Below the pieces are notes generated by a model. The model worked only from the letters and a program-made list of their open reading frames with translations, was not told the origin of the DNA and did not search any database. A program made the position numbers and the translations under genes. A stretch of DNA of 32,023 bases from Thermodesulfobacteriota bacterium. Lineage in GTDB: Bacteria; Desulfobacterota; Dissulfuribacteria; Dissulfuribacterales; QOAL01. Positions within the stretch are counted from its first letter, which is position 1. Each line of letters starts with the position of its first letter. This document shows positions 6,848 to 16,277 of this stretch, one piece after another. The stretch is from assembly GCA_013154175.1 (NCBI GenBank), contig JAADCZ010000170.1, positions 1 through 32,023 on the forward strand, in the 5' to 3' direction.

Positions 6848-8827
6848 ATGGATAAATACATTTTTCTAATTCCGCTCTTCCCCCTGATTGGATTTCTCAT
6901 AAACGGTCTTTTTGGAAAGAGACTCGGAAAGGGCATAATCTCCTTCATAGGCTGCATGAGCATAGCTTTTTCCTTCATCGTGGCACTATTTATCTGGAAG
7001 GATTTATTGAGCCTTGAACCCGAGCACAGGGTCTTCACCCAGACCCTTTGGGAGTGGATGAGCGTTGGTGGGCTCAAGGTGGACGTCAGTTTCATGATTG
7101 ATCCCCTTTCCATGCTGATGATATTGGTTGTCACAGGGGTAGGCTTTCTGATTCATGTCTATAGCACCGGCTACATGTGGGAAGACGAGTCGTACTGGCG
7201 CTACTTTGCCTATCTCAACATGTTCGTCTTCTTTATGGCCATGCTCGTTCTGGGGGGCAACTATCTAGTCATGTTTGTTGGCTGGGAAGGTGTCGGGCTG
7301 GCCTCCTATTTGCTCATTGGCTTCTGGTACCAGGGCATAGACAATGCTGTTGCTGGAAAGAAGGCCTTTATTGTCAACAGGATCGGTGACTTTGGCTTCG
7401 TGCTTGGAATGTTTCTCATGTTCTGGACCTTTGGCTCCCTTTCCTATCTGGATGTGTTTCCAAAGGCACTGGAACTCTTCGAGCATGGCAGTCTCGCCCT
7501 CAATTCACCTGTACTCATAGCCATCTGCCTGTTGCTCTTTATTGGTGCAACGGGTAAGTCAGCCCAGATACCACTCTATATCTGGTTGCCCGATGCAATG
7601 GCTGGTCCTACGCCAGTTTCCGCTCTGATCCATGCTGCCACAATGGTAACCGCAGGCGTGTACATGGTGGCACGCACCAATGTGCTCTACACCCTGGCGC
7701 CCACGGCCCTGCTGGTTGTGGCCTCAATTGCGGCAGCCACAGCATTTTTCGCCGCAACGATGGGCGTGCTTCAGAACGATATCAAAAAGGTGCTGGCCTA
7801 TTCCACTGTCAGCCAGCTTGGGTATATGTTCATCGGCGTTGGAGTTACTGCCTACTGGGCTGGTGTATTTCATCTTATGACCCACGCCTTCTTCAAGGCC
7901 TGCCTCTTTCTCTGTTCAGGTTCTGTGATTCACGCAATGGGCGGAGATCAGGACATGAGGCACATGGGTGGTCTGGCCAAGAAGATGCCAATCACATACA
8001 TGACAATGCTAATTGCCACCCTTGCCATATCGGGGCTTCCTCCCTTTGCAGGATTCTTCAGCAAGGATGAGATTCTGGGCAAGGCCTTTGCCTTCCCATA
8101 CCATCCCCTGGCAGGGAAGATCATCTGGTTCATTGGAACTGTTGGTGCAGGCATAACCGCCTTCTATATGTTCAGACTCATATTCATGACCTTTCATGGT
8201 AAGTTCAGGGGCACAGAGGAGCAGAAGCATCATCTCCATGAATCCCCTGCAACCATGACGGTACCCCTGATAATCCTTGCCACCCTGTCGCTGTTTGGTG
8301 GCTGGCTTGGCATTCCAGAGCTTATTGGTAAACTCTTTGGTCATGTGCCAAATATTCTGGAAGGGTTCCTTGAACCGGTATTTGAGCATTCATCCCGAAT
8401 TGTTGCCCAGTACGGACATCATGTGCATGTTGCCGAGCCCGTTGAGTGGACCCTCATGGCAACATCCGTGGTAGTGGCAATAATAGGTATCTCCCTTGCC
8501 TTTTACATCTATATGGTTCGTGGAGAGGAGCTGCCAAAGAAATTGGCAGAGCGCTTCGCCTTTCACTACCAGGTCATTTACAACAAATACTATGTGGATG
8601 AGATATACGAGTTCCTGATTGTGTTGCCCATTTACTACTTCAGCATATTCCTGTGGAAGGTCGTTGATGCATTTTTCATAGACGGAATAGGTGTGAATGG
8701 CCCGGCTTGGCTGGTAAAGCGTACTTCAGCTGGGGCTCGACTGGTGCAGAACGGCTTTGTGCAGACCTACGGAGCCTTCATGCTGGTGGGCATAGTCACC
8801 TTGTTATGCTTCTTCATATATCGGTGA
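6848..8827 (+). CDS. nuoL: Complex I subunit L (NuoL), antiporter-like
   Basis: NuoL is the distal antiporter-like subunit with a long lateral helix. The 659-residue product starts with MDKYIFLIPLFPLIGFLING and contains FVGWEGVGLASYLLIGFWY with the key Glu, GKSAQIPLYIWLPDAMAGPT with the conserved Lys, and SALIHAATMVTAGVY. It is somewhat longer than the E. coli protein (613). The C-terminal part has further hydrophobic segments, as expected for the lateral helix and its anchor. AAAAGGG lies seven bases before the ATG. Confidence 0.97.
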   Translation: MDKYIFLIPLFPLIGFLINGLFGKRLGKGIISFIGCMSIAFSFIVALFIWKDLLSLEPEHRVFTQTLWEWMSVGGLKVDVSFMIDPLSMLMILVVTGVGFLIHVYSTGYMWEDESYWRYFAYLNMFVFFMAMLVLGGNYLVMFVGWEGVGLASYLLIGFWYQGIDNAVAGKKAFIVNRIGDFGFVLGMFLMFWTFGSLSYLDVFPKALELFEHGSLALNSPVLIAICLLLFIGATGKSAQIPLYIWLPDAMAGPTPVSALIHAATMVTAGVYMVARTNVLYTLAPTALLVVASIAAATAFFAATMGVLQNDIKKVLAYSTVSQLGYMFIGVGVTAYWAGVFHLMTHAFFKACLFLCSGSVIHAMGGDQDMRHMGGLAKKMPITYMTMLIATLAISGLPPFAGFFSKDEILGKAFAFPYHPLAGKIIWFIGTVGAGITAFYMFRLIFMTFHGKFRGTEEQKHHLHESPATMTVPLIILATLSLFGGWLGIPELIGKLFGHVPNILEGFLEPVFEHSSRIVAQYGHHVHVAEPVEWTLMATSVVVAIIGISLAFYIYMVRGEELPKKLAERFAFHYQVIYNKYYVDEIYEFLIVLPIYYFSIFLWKVVDAFFIDGIGVNGPAWLVKRTSAGARLVQNGFVQTYGAFMLVGIVTLLCFFIYR

Positions 8828-8888
8828 AATACCCTAGAGGGTTGACGAGATCGAGGGCATGAAAAAATAAGAGGAGATAGGGAAACTT

Positions 8889-10463
8889 ATGAATGCGCCC
8901 ATTTTGACATACGTGACGTTTCTCCCTCTACTGGGGGTACTTTTCATATTGGCAGTGCCCCAGAGGGACGAGGCTGGCAAAAATGTTATAAGGGGCATCG
9001 CCCTGGTTACGAGTCTGTTGACCTTTTTGGCGTCGCTTCGCATATATGCCGCCTTTGATCCTTCGGTGGCTGGCTTCCAGTTGCTGGAAGATCACCCCTG
9101 GATACCAAGCTATGGAATACACTACAAGTTGGGCCTGGATGGGCTTTCCTTTTGGCTGATTCTCCTGACAACCTTTCTTACTCCCTTGACCATCCTTTCC
9201 ACGTGGCGTGCCATCGACAAGAGGGTCAAGGAATTTCAGGTTGCGCTTTTGGTTCTGGAGACCGCCATGTTGGGAACCTTCGTGGCCCTGGATCTGTTTC
9301 TGTTCTATGTATTCTGGGAGCTCATGCTCATTCCCATGTATCTCATCATTGGAGTCTGGGGCGGCGAAAGGCGAATATATGCAGCCATAAAGTTCTTTCT
9401 ATACACTGCGGTTGGTTCGCTCCTCATGCTGGTGTGCATAATCGGCCTGGTATATTTTCATTACGATTCCACTGGCCGCATGACATTTGATCTTTTGCAG
9501 CTCTATGGCACACACATTCCGCGCAACTATGAAATCGCCTTTTTTGCTGCCTTTGCCCTTGCCTTTGCCATCAAGGTTCCCATGTTTCCCCTTCATACAT
9601 GGCTTCCGGATGCCCACGTGGAGGCCCCTACGGCAGGCTCTGTAATTCTTGCTGGTATCCTTCTCAAGATGGGAACCTATGGATTTTTCAGGTTCGCCAT
9701 GCCACTCTTTCCCCAGGGCTCGGCCTTTTTTGCTCCTCTTATCATTGTCCTATCCATAATTGGAATTATCTATGGCGCCCTTGTGGCCATGGTTCAGCCC
9801 GATATCAAGAAGCTCGTTGCCTATTCATCCGTATCTCACCTGGGCTACTGCATGTTGGGGCTCTACGTACTGACGAGGCAGGGGGTTGAGGGATCTGTCC
9901 TTCAAATGATTAATCATGGTATTTCAACTGGCGCCTTGTTCCTTCTGGTGGGAATTGTTTATGAGCGCCGGCATACCAGGCTCATAAAGGAGTATGGCGG
10001 AATTGCACGGATAGTTCCCATCTATTCCACCATATTTCTCATAGTCACCCTGTCGTCCATAGGGTTTCCCACAACCAACGGTTTTATCGGGGAATTCCTT
10101 ATCCTACTCGGCGCATTCAAGGTAAATAAGGTGGCTGCGGTCCTTGCCGCCACTGGAGTTATACTCGGAGCGGTATACATGCTCTGGATGGTACAGCGTG
10201 TCTTTTACGGTGAGGTTACCAACCCCAAAAACCTTACGTTGACCGACATGAACCTTAGAGAAGTGGCTTACATGCTACCGTTGCTAGTGCTGATTTTCTG
10301 GATTGGCTTGTATCCTAACTTTTTCTTGAAGAAAATGCACACCTCAGTGGATCATTTCATCAACCAGGTCAAGATTGAGCAGACTAGTCAGGGTTCCCAA
10401 ATGGCCTCTATTCATGAGGTGCCTGGGATTGAAGCGGCAACAGTATCTATGGCCAAGGAGTAA
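8889..10463 (+). CDS. nuoM: Complex I subunit M (NuoM), antiporter-like
   Basis: This 524-residue protein has about fourteen membrane segments. Family residues are present: [18 protein letters not shown] with the conserved Glu, [20 protein letters not shown] with the conserved Lys, and [15 protein letters not shown]. The start follows GAGGAGATAGGGAA. About 20 extra hydrophilic residues end the protein. It follows nuoL after 61 bases and precedes nuoN by five bases. Confidence 0.97.
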   Translation: MNAPILTYVTFLPLLGVLFILAVPQRDEAGKNVIRGIALVTSLLTFLASLRIYAAFDPSVAGFQLLEDHPWIPSYGIHYKLGLDGLSFWLILLTTFLTPLTILSTWRAIDKRVKEFQVALLVLETAMLGTFVALDLFLFYVFWELMLIPMYLIIGVWGGERRIYAAIKFFLYTAVGSLLMLVCIIGLVYFHYDSTGRMTFDLLQLYGTHIPRNYEIAFFAAFALAFAIKVPMFPLHTWLPDAHVEAPTAGSVILAGILLKMGTYGFFRFAMPLFPQGSAFFAPLIIVLSIIGIIYGALVAMVQPDIKKLVAYSSVSHLGYCMLGLYVLTRQGVEGSVLQMINHGISTGALFLLVGIVYERRHTRLIKEYGGIARIVPIYSTIFLIVTLSSIGFPTTNGFIGEFLILLGAFKVNKVAAVLAATGVILGAVYMLWMVQRVFYGEVTNPKNLTLTDMNLREVAYMLPLLVLIFWIGLYPNFFLKKMHTSVDHFINQVKIEQTSQGSQMASIHEVPGIEAATVSMAKE

Positions 10464-10468
10464 AGGGC

Positions 10469-12010
10469 ATGAATCAGATGAACTTAGCTTTTGATCTATA
10501 TCATCTCTGGGAAGTCTGTGGTGGTCAGATGATACTGATTGTTGCAGGCTTGTTTTTGATACTCGTTGACATGATGCTCCTGCACAAGGATGTCGAGGTT
10601 CGTGGAAAGTGGCTTGGCTGGCTGACAGTTTTCATATTTGCTGCCACCATTGGACACATGGCCTGCCGTGAGTGGGAACTTCACGACATTGTTTTCATGA
10701 ACATCTTTTCTGCAGACAAGTTCAGCATCTTCGTGGCCATAATCATGGCTTGCTCAGGTATGCTGGTGGCCTTGATGAGTATAGGCTATCTGCGGAACAA
10801 CCGGCTGATGAACGGTGAATATTACATCCTGCTGGTATTCGCCGTGGCCGGGGCCATTGGGCTTGTACAGTCCGTCGACCTATTAATGATGTTTCTGACC
10901 CTTGAGGTAATGTCCCTTGCCATCTATGGGCTGGCAGCATTTCTAAAAGACAGCCCATTTTCCCAAGAGGGCGCCTTGAAGTACTTCCTTCTGGGGAGTT
11001 TCGGTTCTGCGCTCTTTCTCTTTGGGGTGGCCCTTATCTACGGATTTACAGGCACCCTGAACATAACAGAGGTGGCCCAGGCAATATCCAATGGCACATA
11101 TCAAAGTTTGCCACTGCTGACCGCCTTTGCCCTGATTATAGCAGGGCTGTTCTTCAAGATGGCAATTGTACCCTTCCATATGTGGACGCCAGACGTGTAC
11201 GAGGGAGCGCCTTCAGTAGTGACAGGGTTTATGGCCACTGCCGTGAAGGCGGCTGCATTTGGTATCTTCATGAAGGTCCTTTTTGTAACATTTACCCCTA
11301 TTCTAGCCACCAATGGTCAGCCCGATTTTGCCAGCACGGTAAATCTTTCGGCACTCAATCCCTACTGGAAGCCAGTTATCTGGTGGGGGGCGCTCCTGAG
11401 TATGTTTTTCGGTAACCTTCTGGCGGTTTCCCAAACCAATATCAAGAGAATGCTAGCATATTCATCCATAGCCCATGCAGGTTACATGGCAGTTGGCATC
11501 ATTGCTGCCAACGGGGAGGGCAGAACAGGTGTGCTGTTCTATCTGTTTGCCTACACCCTTATGAATATAGGGGCCTTTGGGGTTGTCTATATAATTGATG
11601 GAGTTGAAAGAAAGGCCCAAGAGCTTGATGACTACAGGGGCATAGGGTATCGATATCCTACACTGGCATTCTTACTGAGCCTCTTCCTGGTAGCTATGGC
11701 TGGGCTTCCTCCCACAGCCGGATTTATAGCCAAGTTCTACGTTTTTTCAGCAGCCATTAAGGAGGGTTACTTCCTTCTGGCAGCCTTGGGTGTATTGACA
11801 AGTGTGATAGGTGCCTATTACTACCTGAGGGTCATTTATATGATGTACATGAAGGAAGAGATCAGAGAGGTGGTCCGCGGGGCAGTTGCTGCGCCTACAG
11901 TGGTAGCCTTGGTGATTACGGCTCTTGGTGTGCTTTATCTGGGAATGTTGCCTGAAAAGCTGGCTTCCATTGCCAACCTGGCCCAACAAAGTCTTGCCAT
12001 GATATTTTAG
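10469..12010 (+). CDS. nuoN: Complex I subunit N (NuoN), antiporter-like
   Basis: The 513-residue product is the third antiporter-like subunit. It shows FLTLEVMSLAIYGLAAF with the conserved Glu, LFFKMAIVPFHMWTPDVYEG with the conserved Lys, and LAYSSIAHAGYMAVG. AAGGAG at 10455-10460 lies eight bases before the ATG, inside the end of nuoM. It is the last gene of the operon and is followed by an intrinsic terminator. No nuoE, nuoF or nuoG lies anywhere in the window. Confidence 0.97.
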   Translation: MNQMNLAFDLYHLWEVCGGQMILIVAGLFLILVDMMLLHKDVEVRGKWLGWLTVFIFAATIGHMACREWELHDIVFMNIFSADKFSIFVAIIMACSGMLVALMSIGYLRNNRLMNGEYYILLVFAVAGAIGLVQSVDLLMMFLTLEVMSLAIYGLAAFLKDSPFSQEGALKYFLLGSFGSALFLFGVALIYGFTGTLNITEVAQAISNGTYQSLPLLTAFALIIAGLFFKMAIVPFHMWTPDVYEGAPSVVTGFMATAVKAAAFGIFMKVLFVTFTPILATNGQPDFASTVNLSALNPYWKPVIWWGALLSMFFGNLLAVSQTNIKRMLAYSSIAHAGYMAVGIIAANGEGRTGVLFYLFAYTLMNIGAFGVVYIIDGVERKAQELDDYRGIGYRYPTLAFLLSLFLVAMAGLPPTAGFIAKFYVFSAAIKEGYFLLAALGVLTSVIGAYYYLRVIYMMYMKEEIREVVRGAVAAPTVVALVITALGVLYLGMLPEKLASIANLAQQSLAMIF

Positions 12011-12067
12011 TTGAGTTTTAGGATGTTTTTGTAGAATACATCGTAACCTTCGACTACTTTGAATAAG

Positions 12068-12096
12068 AGGCACCTTACCGGGTGCCTTTTTGTTTT
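12068..12096 (+). terminator. Terminator of the nuo operon
   Basis: AGGCACC (12068-12074) pairs with GGTGCCT (12081-12087) around a six-base loop and is followed by TTTTTGTTTT. It lies 57 bases after the nuoN stop, in the right orientation to end the operon. Confidence 0.88.
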
Positions 12097-12317
12097 ATAG
12101 GCCATCTGTATGAGTCCTGAGCACAGGTGTAGTGGCGACAGATAGTGGGCTGCCATATTCTTGAGACATCCATGGGAACCAAATTCAAATGTCTTGAAAA
12201 ACCGCATTGCGTTACTCCTTGGAATTGCTAAATTCTTACTCAAATTATTTATCGGTTTCTTTAGTAGTTACTATTAATTTAACGAATTATTGCCTGCGTT
12301 TATTCATATAAATCCAA
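12097..12317. other. Intergenic region before the UvrA-like gene
   Basis: These 221 bases contain no convincing gene. The second half (about 12225-12317) is AT-rich and is the likely promoter area of the next gene, but no clear -35/-10 pair stands out. A weak 6-bp dyad (ATCTGT 12104-12109, ACAGAT 12138-12143) is probably chance. Confidence 0.4.
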
Positions 12318-14603
12318 ATGGTTAGCGATTATATAGCGATAAAAGGTGCAAGGCTTCACAATCTTAAGAACATTGATGTGTCCATTCCCCTGGGCAAGAT
12401 AACCATGATTACAGGTCGCTCCGGCAGTGGCAAATCCACCCTTGCCGTGGATATCCTGGGGAAGATTTCAAGCCAGAAGTATCTAGATATCTTGGATAAT
12501 TCGGGCTGGGGCAGAAAACCCCTGTTGCTCAAGGAGGGAGAGTATGTCGAGCTCGTTGAACCGATATGCCCTCCTGTGATAATGAGCGCCGACGTCTCTC
12601 AAAGAAGTGCTCATTCCACTGTTGGCAGTATAACTGGGCTGGGGCTACTTTTTCGAAACATCTTCAGGTTTGCGGGAAGATTGGTGTGTCCAAGGTGTCA
12701 TGAAGAGGTAGAGGCCTTAACCCTGGAAGAGATTGTTTCTAGGATGGAGGAGTTGGCCCAGGGAAAACGTATTGCCATTATGGCCCCCCTGGATGTTCCA
12801 GGTAATTTCGAGGAGCGGGAGAGATTCTTTAGACGACTCCATTCCCAAGGCTACCTGAGGGTGGAGTTTAAGGGCGATATGTTTATGCTGGACGACGAGC
12901 TTGATGATCTCCTTGGAGCTCTCGATGGGAAGCCAGGTGAGGTTTTTCTCGTAATTGACAGACTCAAGGTTGATGCAGGGAAGGGTCAGAGGCTTTTTGA
13001 GTCTGCCAGGCTCGCCCTTGAGGTGGGGGATGGGAGGTTATGCAGCGCGGTTTATTCCAAAGATGGCATCAAGAAATATTATTTTTCTACAAGGCTTTGG
13101 TGTCACTCATGTAATCAAGCTCTTACTGGGCCAGAGGAGCTGGAACAGACCGACAACGAAACGGAAAGTGACGAGGCCGTAGTTCTTGAGGCCAGTCGGG
13201 TCTTGATGGGTAGGGAAGAGGATTTTTTCTACACAGAAGAGGTGCGGAAACTACTAGAATTTTTTGAAGGCAAGTTTAAAGGGCAAGAGGTCGAGGCACA
13301 TCAGGCAATTGGGCCACTGCTGGATAAGATTTTGGCCTTACTTGGTTCACTGGTCAGGCTTGAAGTGGGTTATTTGAATCTTGACAGGGGAATATCATCC
13401 CTGTCATCAGGAGAGTTTCTAAAATTGCGCCTCGCAGCCGTGGTTGCCCAAAGACTCAGCGGAGTTCTCTACATTCTTGACGAGCCTGTATCCCAGCTCC
13501 CCTTGAATGAAAGGCTACAGGTATGCCAGCTAATAAGAGAGCTAAGTTCACCTGGTAATACCATAGTAATGATAGAACATGCGCCTGAGGCATTGGAGAT
13601 TGCCGACTATATTGTAGAAATTGGCCCAGGCGCCGGAAAGGATGGTGGCCAGGTTGTCTTTCAGGGATGGAAGGAACGGTACGAGATGCCTCCTTTGGAC
13701 CTATCGGTGTCAAAAGGGGGCGTGGAGTCAAGAAAGATATGTGGGGATACTATAACATGCACACTGTCAGACTACTTTTCACCTGGGCAGGTGGAACTTT
13801 GTACCAAGGCCATGAATCTCGTATTGGGGCCTACTGGCTCTGGTAAGAGTCGACTCCTGCAAGATATCAGGCAGGACTTTGAAAATAGGGGGCATGGGGC
13901 ATCCATTTTCTATGTGCCTGAGCAATCTGTTTTCAAGAGCAAATATTCAATTCCTGCAACGGTTCTTTCCATATTTGGTCACATCCGAAGGCTTTTTGCC
14001 CGCACAAAGCAGGCCAGGGGGTATGGGTTAAGTGCAAATATGTTCTCTCTTGCCAAAAGGGGTGGCCGGTGCGAGATGTGTAAGGGCACTGGGCAGGTCG
14101 AGAAGGAGGGCGTGGGTTATACCATTGGTTACCTATGCCCTGTGTGTAAGGGGCTCAGATATAATGGTGACATTTTGGCTATTCGCTACAAGGGGCTCAA
14201 TATAAGCGAGGTTCTGGAGCTGACCTGTTCAGAAGCGGCTGATTTCTTCGCGAACATTTCTGCTATAAGGCGCCCCCTTGAAACTGCCGAAAGGGTAGGT
14301 GTTGGCTATATCAGACTTGGCCAGCCCCTGACGAGTCTTTCCTCTGGGGAGGCTCAACGCCTAAAAATAGCCTCGCATTTGGCTTCGAACAGACGGGAAG
14401 GTGCAAAAATATTTATCTTGGATCAGCCAAGCAGGGGGCTTCATCCCAGGGATGTCAAGGAATTGTTAAATTTTTTAGAGGAGCTTTTGCGGTTTGAAGC
14501 CACTATAGTCCTGGCGGACAACAATCCTGAACTTCTGTCCTTGGCTCACAGGGTAATCAGGCTTGATGGAAGGGGCCCCACTGGTGGAAAGATAGTTGGT
14601 TAG
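12318..14603 (+). CDS. Short UvrA-like ABC protein with degenerate second ATPase domain
   Basis: The 761-residue product has two ABC ATPase domains in the UvrA arrangement. Domain 1: Walker A GRSGSGKST (33-41), Cys124/Cys127 and Cys262/Cys265 pairs, LSSGE signature, LYILDEPVSQLP and IEHAPEALEIADYIVEIGPG. Domain 2: Walker A GPTGSGKS (504-511), zinc motif CEMCKGTG with CPVCKGLRYN (Cys585, 588, 607, 610), LSSGEAQRLKIA and ILDQPSRGLHPRD. UvrA finds bulky DNA lesions for excision repair, but this protein is about 180 residues shorter than normal UvrA (about 940), lacking the CxxCxGTRL module of domain 1. In domain 2 Gln703 replaces the catalytic Glu and the H-loop His is replaced (ADNNPE). It stands alone. 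It may be a UvrA paralogue with a different DNA or regulatory role rather than the repair enzyme. Confidence 0.85.
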   Translation: MVSDYIAIKGARLHNLKNIDVSIPLGKITMITGRSGSGKSTLAVDILGKISSQKYLDILDNSGWGRKPLLLKEGEYVELVEPICPPVIMSADVSQRSAHSTVGSITGLGLLFRNIFRFAGRLVCPRCHEEVEALTLEEIVSRMEELAQGKRIAIMAPLDVPGNFEERERFFRRLHSQGYLRVEFKGDMFMLDDELDDLLGALDGKPGEVFLVIDRLKVDAGKGQRLFESARLALEVGDGRLCSAVYSKDGIKKYYFSTRLWCHSCNQALTGPEELEQTDNETESDEAVVLEASRVLMGREEDFFYTEEVRKLLEFFEGKFKGQEVEAHQAIGPLLDKILALLGSLVRLEVGYLNLDRGISSLSSGEFLKLRLAAVVAQRLSGVLYILDEPVSQLPLNERLQVCQLIRELSSPGNTIVMIEHAPEALEIADYIVEIGPGAGKDGGQVVFQGWKERYEMPPLDLSVSKGGVESRKICGDTITCTLSDYFSPGQVELCTKAMNLVLGPTGSGKSRLLQDIRQDFENRGHGASIFYVPEQSVFKSKYSIPATVLSIFGHIRRLFARTKQARGYGLSANMFSLAKRGGRCEMCKGTGQVEKEGVGYTIGYLCPVCKGLRYNGDILAIRYKGLNISEVLELTCSEAADFFANISAIRRPLETAERVGVGYIRLGQPLTSLSSGEAQRLKIASHLASNRREGAKIFILDQPSRGLHPRDVKELLNFLEELLRFEATIVLADNNPELLSLAHRVIRLDGRGPTGGKIVG

Positions 14604-14614
14604 AAAGAGGCAAA

Positions 14615-14649
14615 ATAAAAAAGGCTGCGCCTTCAAGGTCGCAGCCTTT
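14615..14649 (-). terminator. Terminator of the Fo operon (may also act on the facing gene)
   Basis: AAGGCTGCG (14621-14629) pairs with CGCAGCCTT (14640-14648) with a 10-base loop that can itself pair in part. Read on the minus strand the hairpin is followed by TTTTTTATTTT, an excellent intrinsic terminator 30 bases after the atpE stop. On the plus strand only TTTA follows, so it is weaker for the UvrA-like gene, but it separates the two convergent genes. Confidence 0.9.
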
Positions 14650-14678
14650 AGATTCAGCTTAAGTTGTGACTCTAGTGA

Positions 14679-15056
14679 TTAGCCACCCAGGCCGAAGATA
14701 GCCATGAGCTTTGGCAGCATTGGGTTGGCGTACAGAGCGATAAGAGCAACAACGAGAGCGTAAATGGTAAGAGACTCGATAAGAGCCAGACCGATAAACA
14801 TGGTAACGGTCAGCTTACCAGCGAGCTCAGGATTCCTTGCGGTACCATCGAGACAACCCTTGGAGCAGTGACCCATTCCAACACCGCAACCGGATGCAGC
14901 GATTCCAACACCGAGTCCTGCAGCGAGAACTGATGCAGCCATCAGGAAGCCAACATGGCCACCCTTTGCTACGTCATCACCAGCTGCAAAGGAAAGTCCT
15001 GCCCAAGCAAGTACGAATAGTGCGGTAAGTACGGTAATCCAAGAAACCTTCTTCAT
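14679..15056 (-). CDS. atpE: ATP synthase Fo subunit c, with N-terminal signal-like segment
   Basis: Subunit c forms the rotor ring. The 125-residue product is longer than the usual 75-90. It begins with a signal-peptide-like stretch ([20 protein letters not shown], ending LSFA-AG, residues 1-25), followed by the two-helix hairpin. The loop has the ARNPE motif (73-77) and helix 2 carries the ion-binding Glu94 in [13 protein letters not shown]. Helix 1 has Met61 where sodium-binding rings have Gln, so protons are the likelier ion, although Ser95 and Tyr99 match the sodium-type pattern. Three Cys (57, 64, 68) lie in helix 1 and the loop, which is unusual. AGGAGGT precedes the ATG. It is the last gene of the Fo operon. 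Confidence 0.95.
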   Translation of the reverse strand: MKKVSWITVLTALFVLAWAGLSFAAGDDVAKGGHVGFLMAASVLAAGLGVGIAASGCGVGMGHCSKGCLDGTARNPELAGKLTVTMFIGLALIESLTIYALVVALIALYANPMLPKLMAIFGLGG

Positions 15057-15129
15057 TTGATGAAACCTCCTAGTTCTTTAATTTTTTTGGCCTTCTTCTT
15101 CTATCTAAAACTGATCTTTATCAACTTGA

Positions 15130-15849
15130 TTAGTGAGCACCTGCCATTGCCTCAACAGAGTACACAACGGAAAGTACGTAGAAAATGAATGCCTGAAGCA
15201 GACATACCAGGCAACCGAGAATCATGATTGGCAGCGGTGCCAAGAATGGTCCAGCCAGCATGAAGAGCAGTCCAAGAAGAATCTCCTTGGAAACCATGTT
15301 TCCAAAAAGTCGAATGGAGAGGCTAAGGATTCTTCCAATGTGGCTGAAGACTTCGATGGGGAACATCATGGGTGCCATTGCTGGAATTGGACCCATGAAG
15401 TGTTTGATATACTTTATTCCATGAAATCTCACACCAAGGATATGGTAGGTGGCAATGGAGATTGCGGTACAGCCAAGTGTAACGTTGAGATTTGCAGTAG
15501 GAGACATGAAACCAGGTATCAATCCCATGTAGTTGGCCACCAGTATGTAGAACATGAAGGTGGTCATCATGGGAAAAATGATCATGGTCTTCTTTCTGTC
15601 GTGGGTCTGCTCATAGATGAAGTTTTCAGACCAATCTACAAAAATTTCCATCAGATTCTGGAGACCCTTTGGGGTCCTGATTTGCATGTTGGATGTTGCT
15701 GCCCATGCCAGTATCACGCATATAATCATAGCGAGATAGCTGTACTGCATATGCGGGGCCAGTATCTGAGCCAAGGCACTCTTGCCACCGTGGGCCGGCA
15801 GGCCCAATGCTTCTAGCAACAGGCTTAGAAATAACAGGGGATGTTCCAT
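15130..15849 (-). CDS. atpB: ATP synthase Fo subunit a
   Basis: Subunit a is the membrane stator that channels ions to the c ring. The 239-residue product has five or six membrane segments and the essential Arg180 in LSLSIRLFGNM, preceded by FPIEVFSHIGR. Other family stretches are GLQNLMEIFVDW and ANYMGLIPGF. The ATG lies two bases downstream of the atpI stop, and GGAGG within the end of atpI serves as ribosome site. F1 genes are not nearby. Confidence 0.96.
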   Translation of the reverse strand: MEHPLLFLSLLLEALGLPAHGGKSALAQILAPHMQYSYLAMIICVILAWAATSNMQIRTPKGLQNLMEIFVDWSENFIYEQTHDRKKTMIIFPMMTTFMFYILVANYMGLIPGFMSPTANLNVTLGCTAISIATYHILGVRFHGIKYIKHFMGPIPAMAPMMFPIEVFSHIGRILSLSIRLFGNMVSKEILLGLLFMLAGPFLAPLPIMILGCLVCLLQAFIFYVLSVVYSVEAMAGAH

Positions 15850-15851
15850 GG

Positions 15852-16277
15852 TTAAACTGCCTCCTTAAATTTAACTCGATAGATAAGCATTGCTATGACC
15901 AATAAATAAAAATTGATAACTGCGACGGATAACCCGATAAAAAGACCTATTGGCGAAAAGGTCTCTTTGAAAAACAAGATCGCAACTGTGACCGCCAGGG
16001 CTATGAGCCCCATCCTGACTGCCATGCCTGCGTAATATGCAGCCATGCTGCGCCACCTCATCATGCGCTTGCAGTCCTTATTGAGGCCGACACAGTTGAG
16101 ATTTGCTATTATTCCGCCAAGCAGGATACCCGCAGACATTTCTGGCGAGGAAAGAAAAGACGAACCTATAACCAAAAGGGCCATAACCACCCAGTTCGCA
16201 GCCATGAACTGCCTTATAAAGGCAGGATCAAGATTGCCCGTCAGTATCGCCCTGATGTTGTTCGTCCTCTGTTCCAA
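15852..16277 (-). CDS. atpI: ATP synthase subunit I family protein
   Basis: The 141-residue protein has four hydrophobic segments (about 26-45, 49-62, 80-104, 108-132) and resembles the AtpI/UncI family, whose members help assemble the c ring or supply magnesium; the role is known mainly from other bacteria. The best start is TTG at 16277, with GGAAGGG upstream, which makes a 50-base overlap with the preceding atpZ frame. A later ATG (MAANWVVMALL) would remove the N-terminal 24 residues and the overlap, so the exact start is uncertain. Position between atpZ and atpB supports the call. Confidence 0.8.
   Translation of the reverse strand: MEQRTNNIRAILTGNLDPAFIRQFMAANWVVMALLVIGSSFLSSPEMSAGILLGGIIANLNCVGLNKDCKRMMRWRSMAAYYAGMAVRMGLIALAVTVAILFFKETFSPIGLFIGLSVAVINFYLLVIAMLIYRVKFKEAV

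Noticed and set aside
12007-12243. Minus-strand frame of 78 codons after nuoN
   Set aside because: It spans the nuo terminator hairpin, has no ribosome site, and its product has no recognisable pattern.
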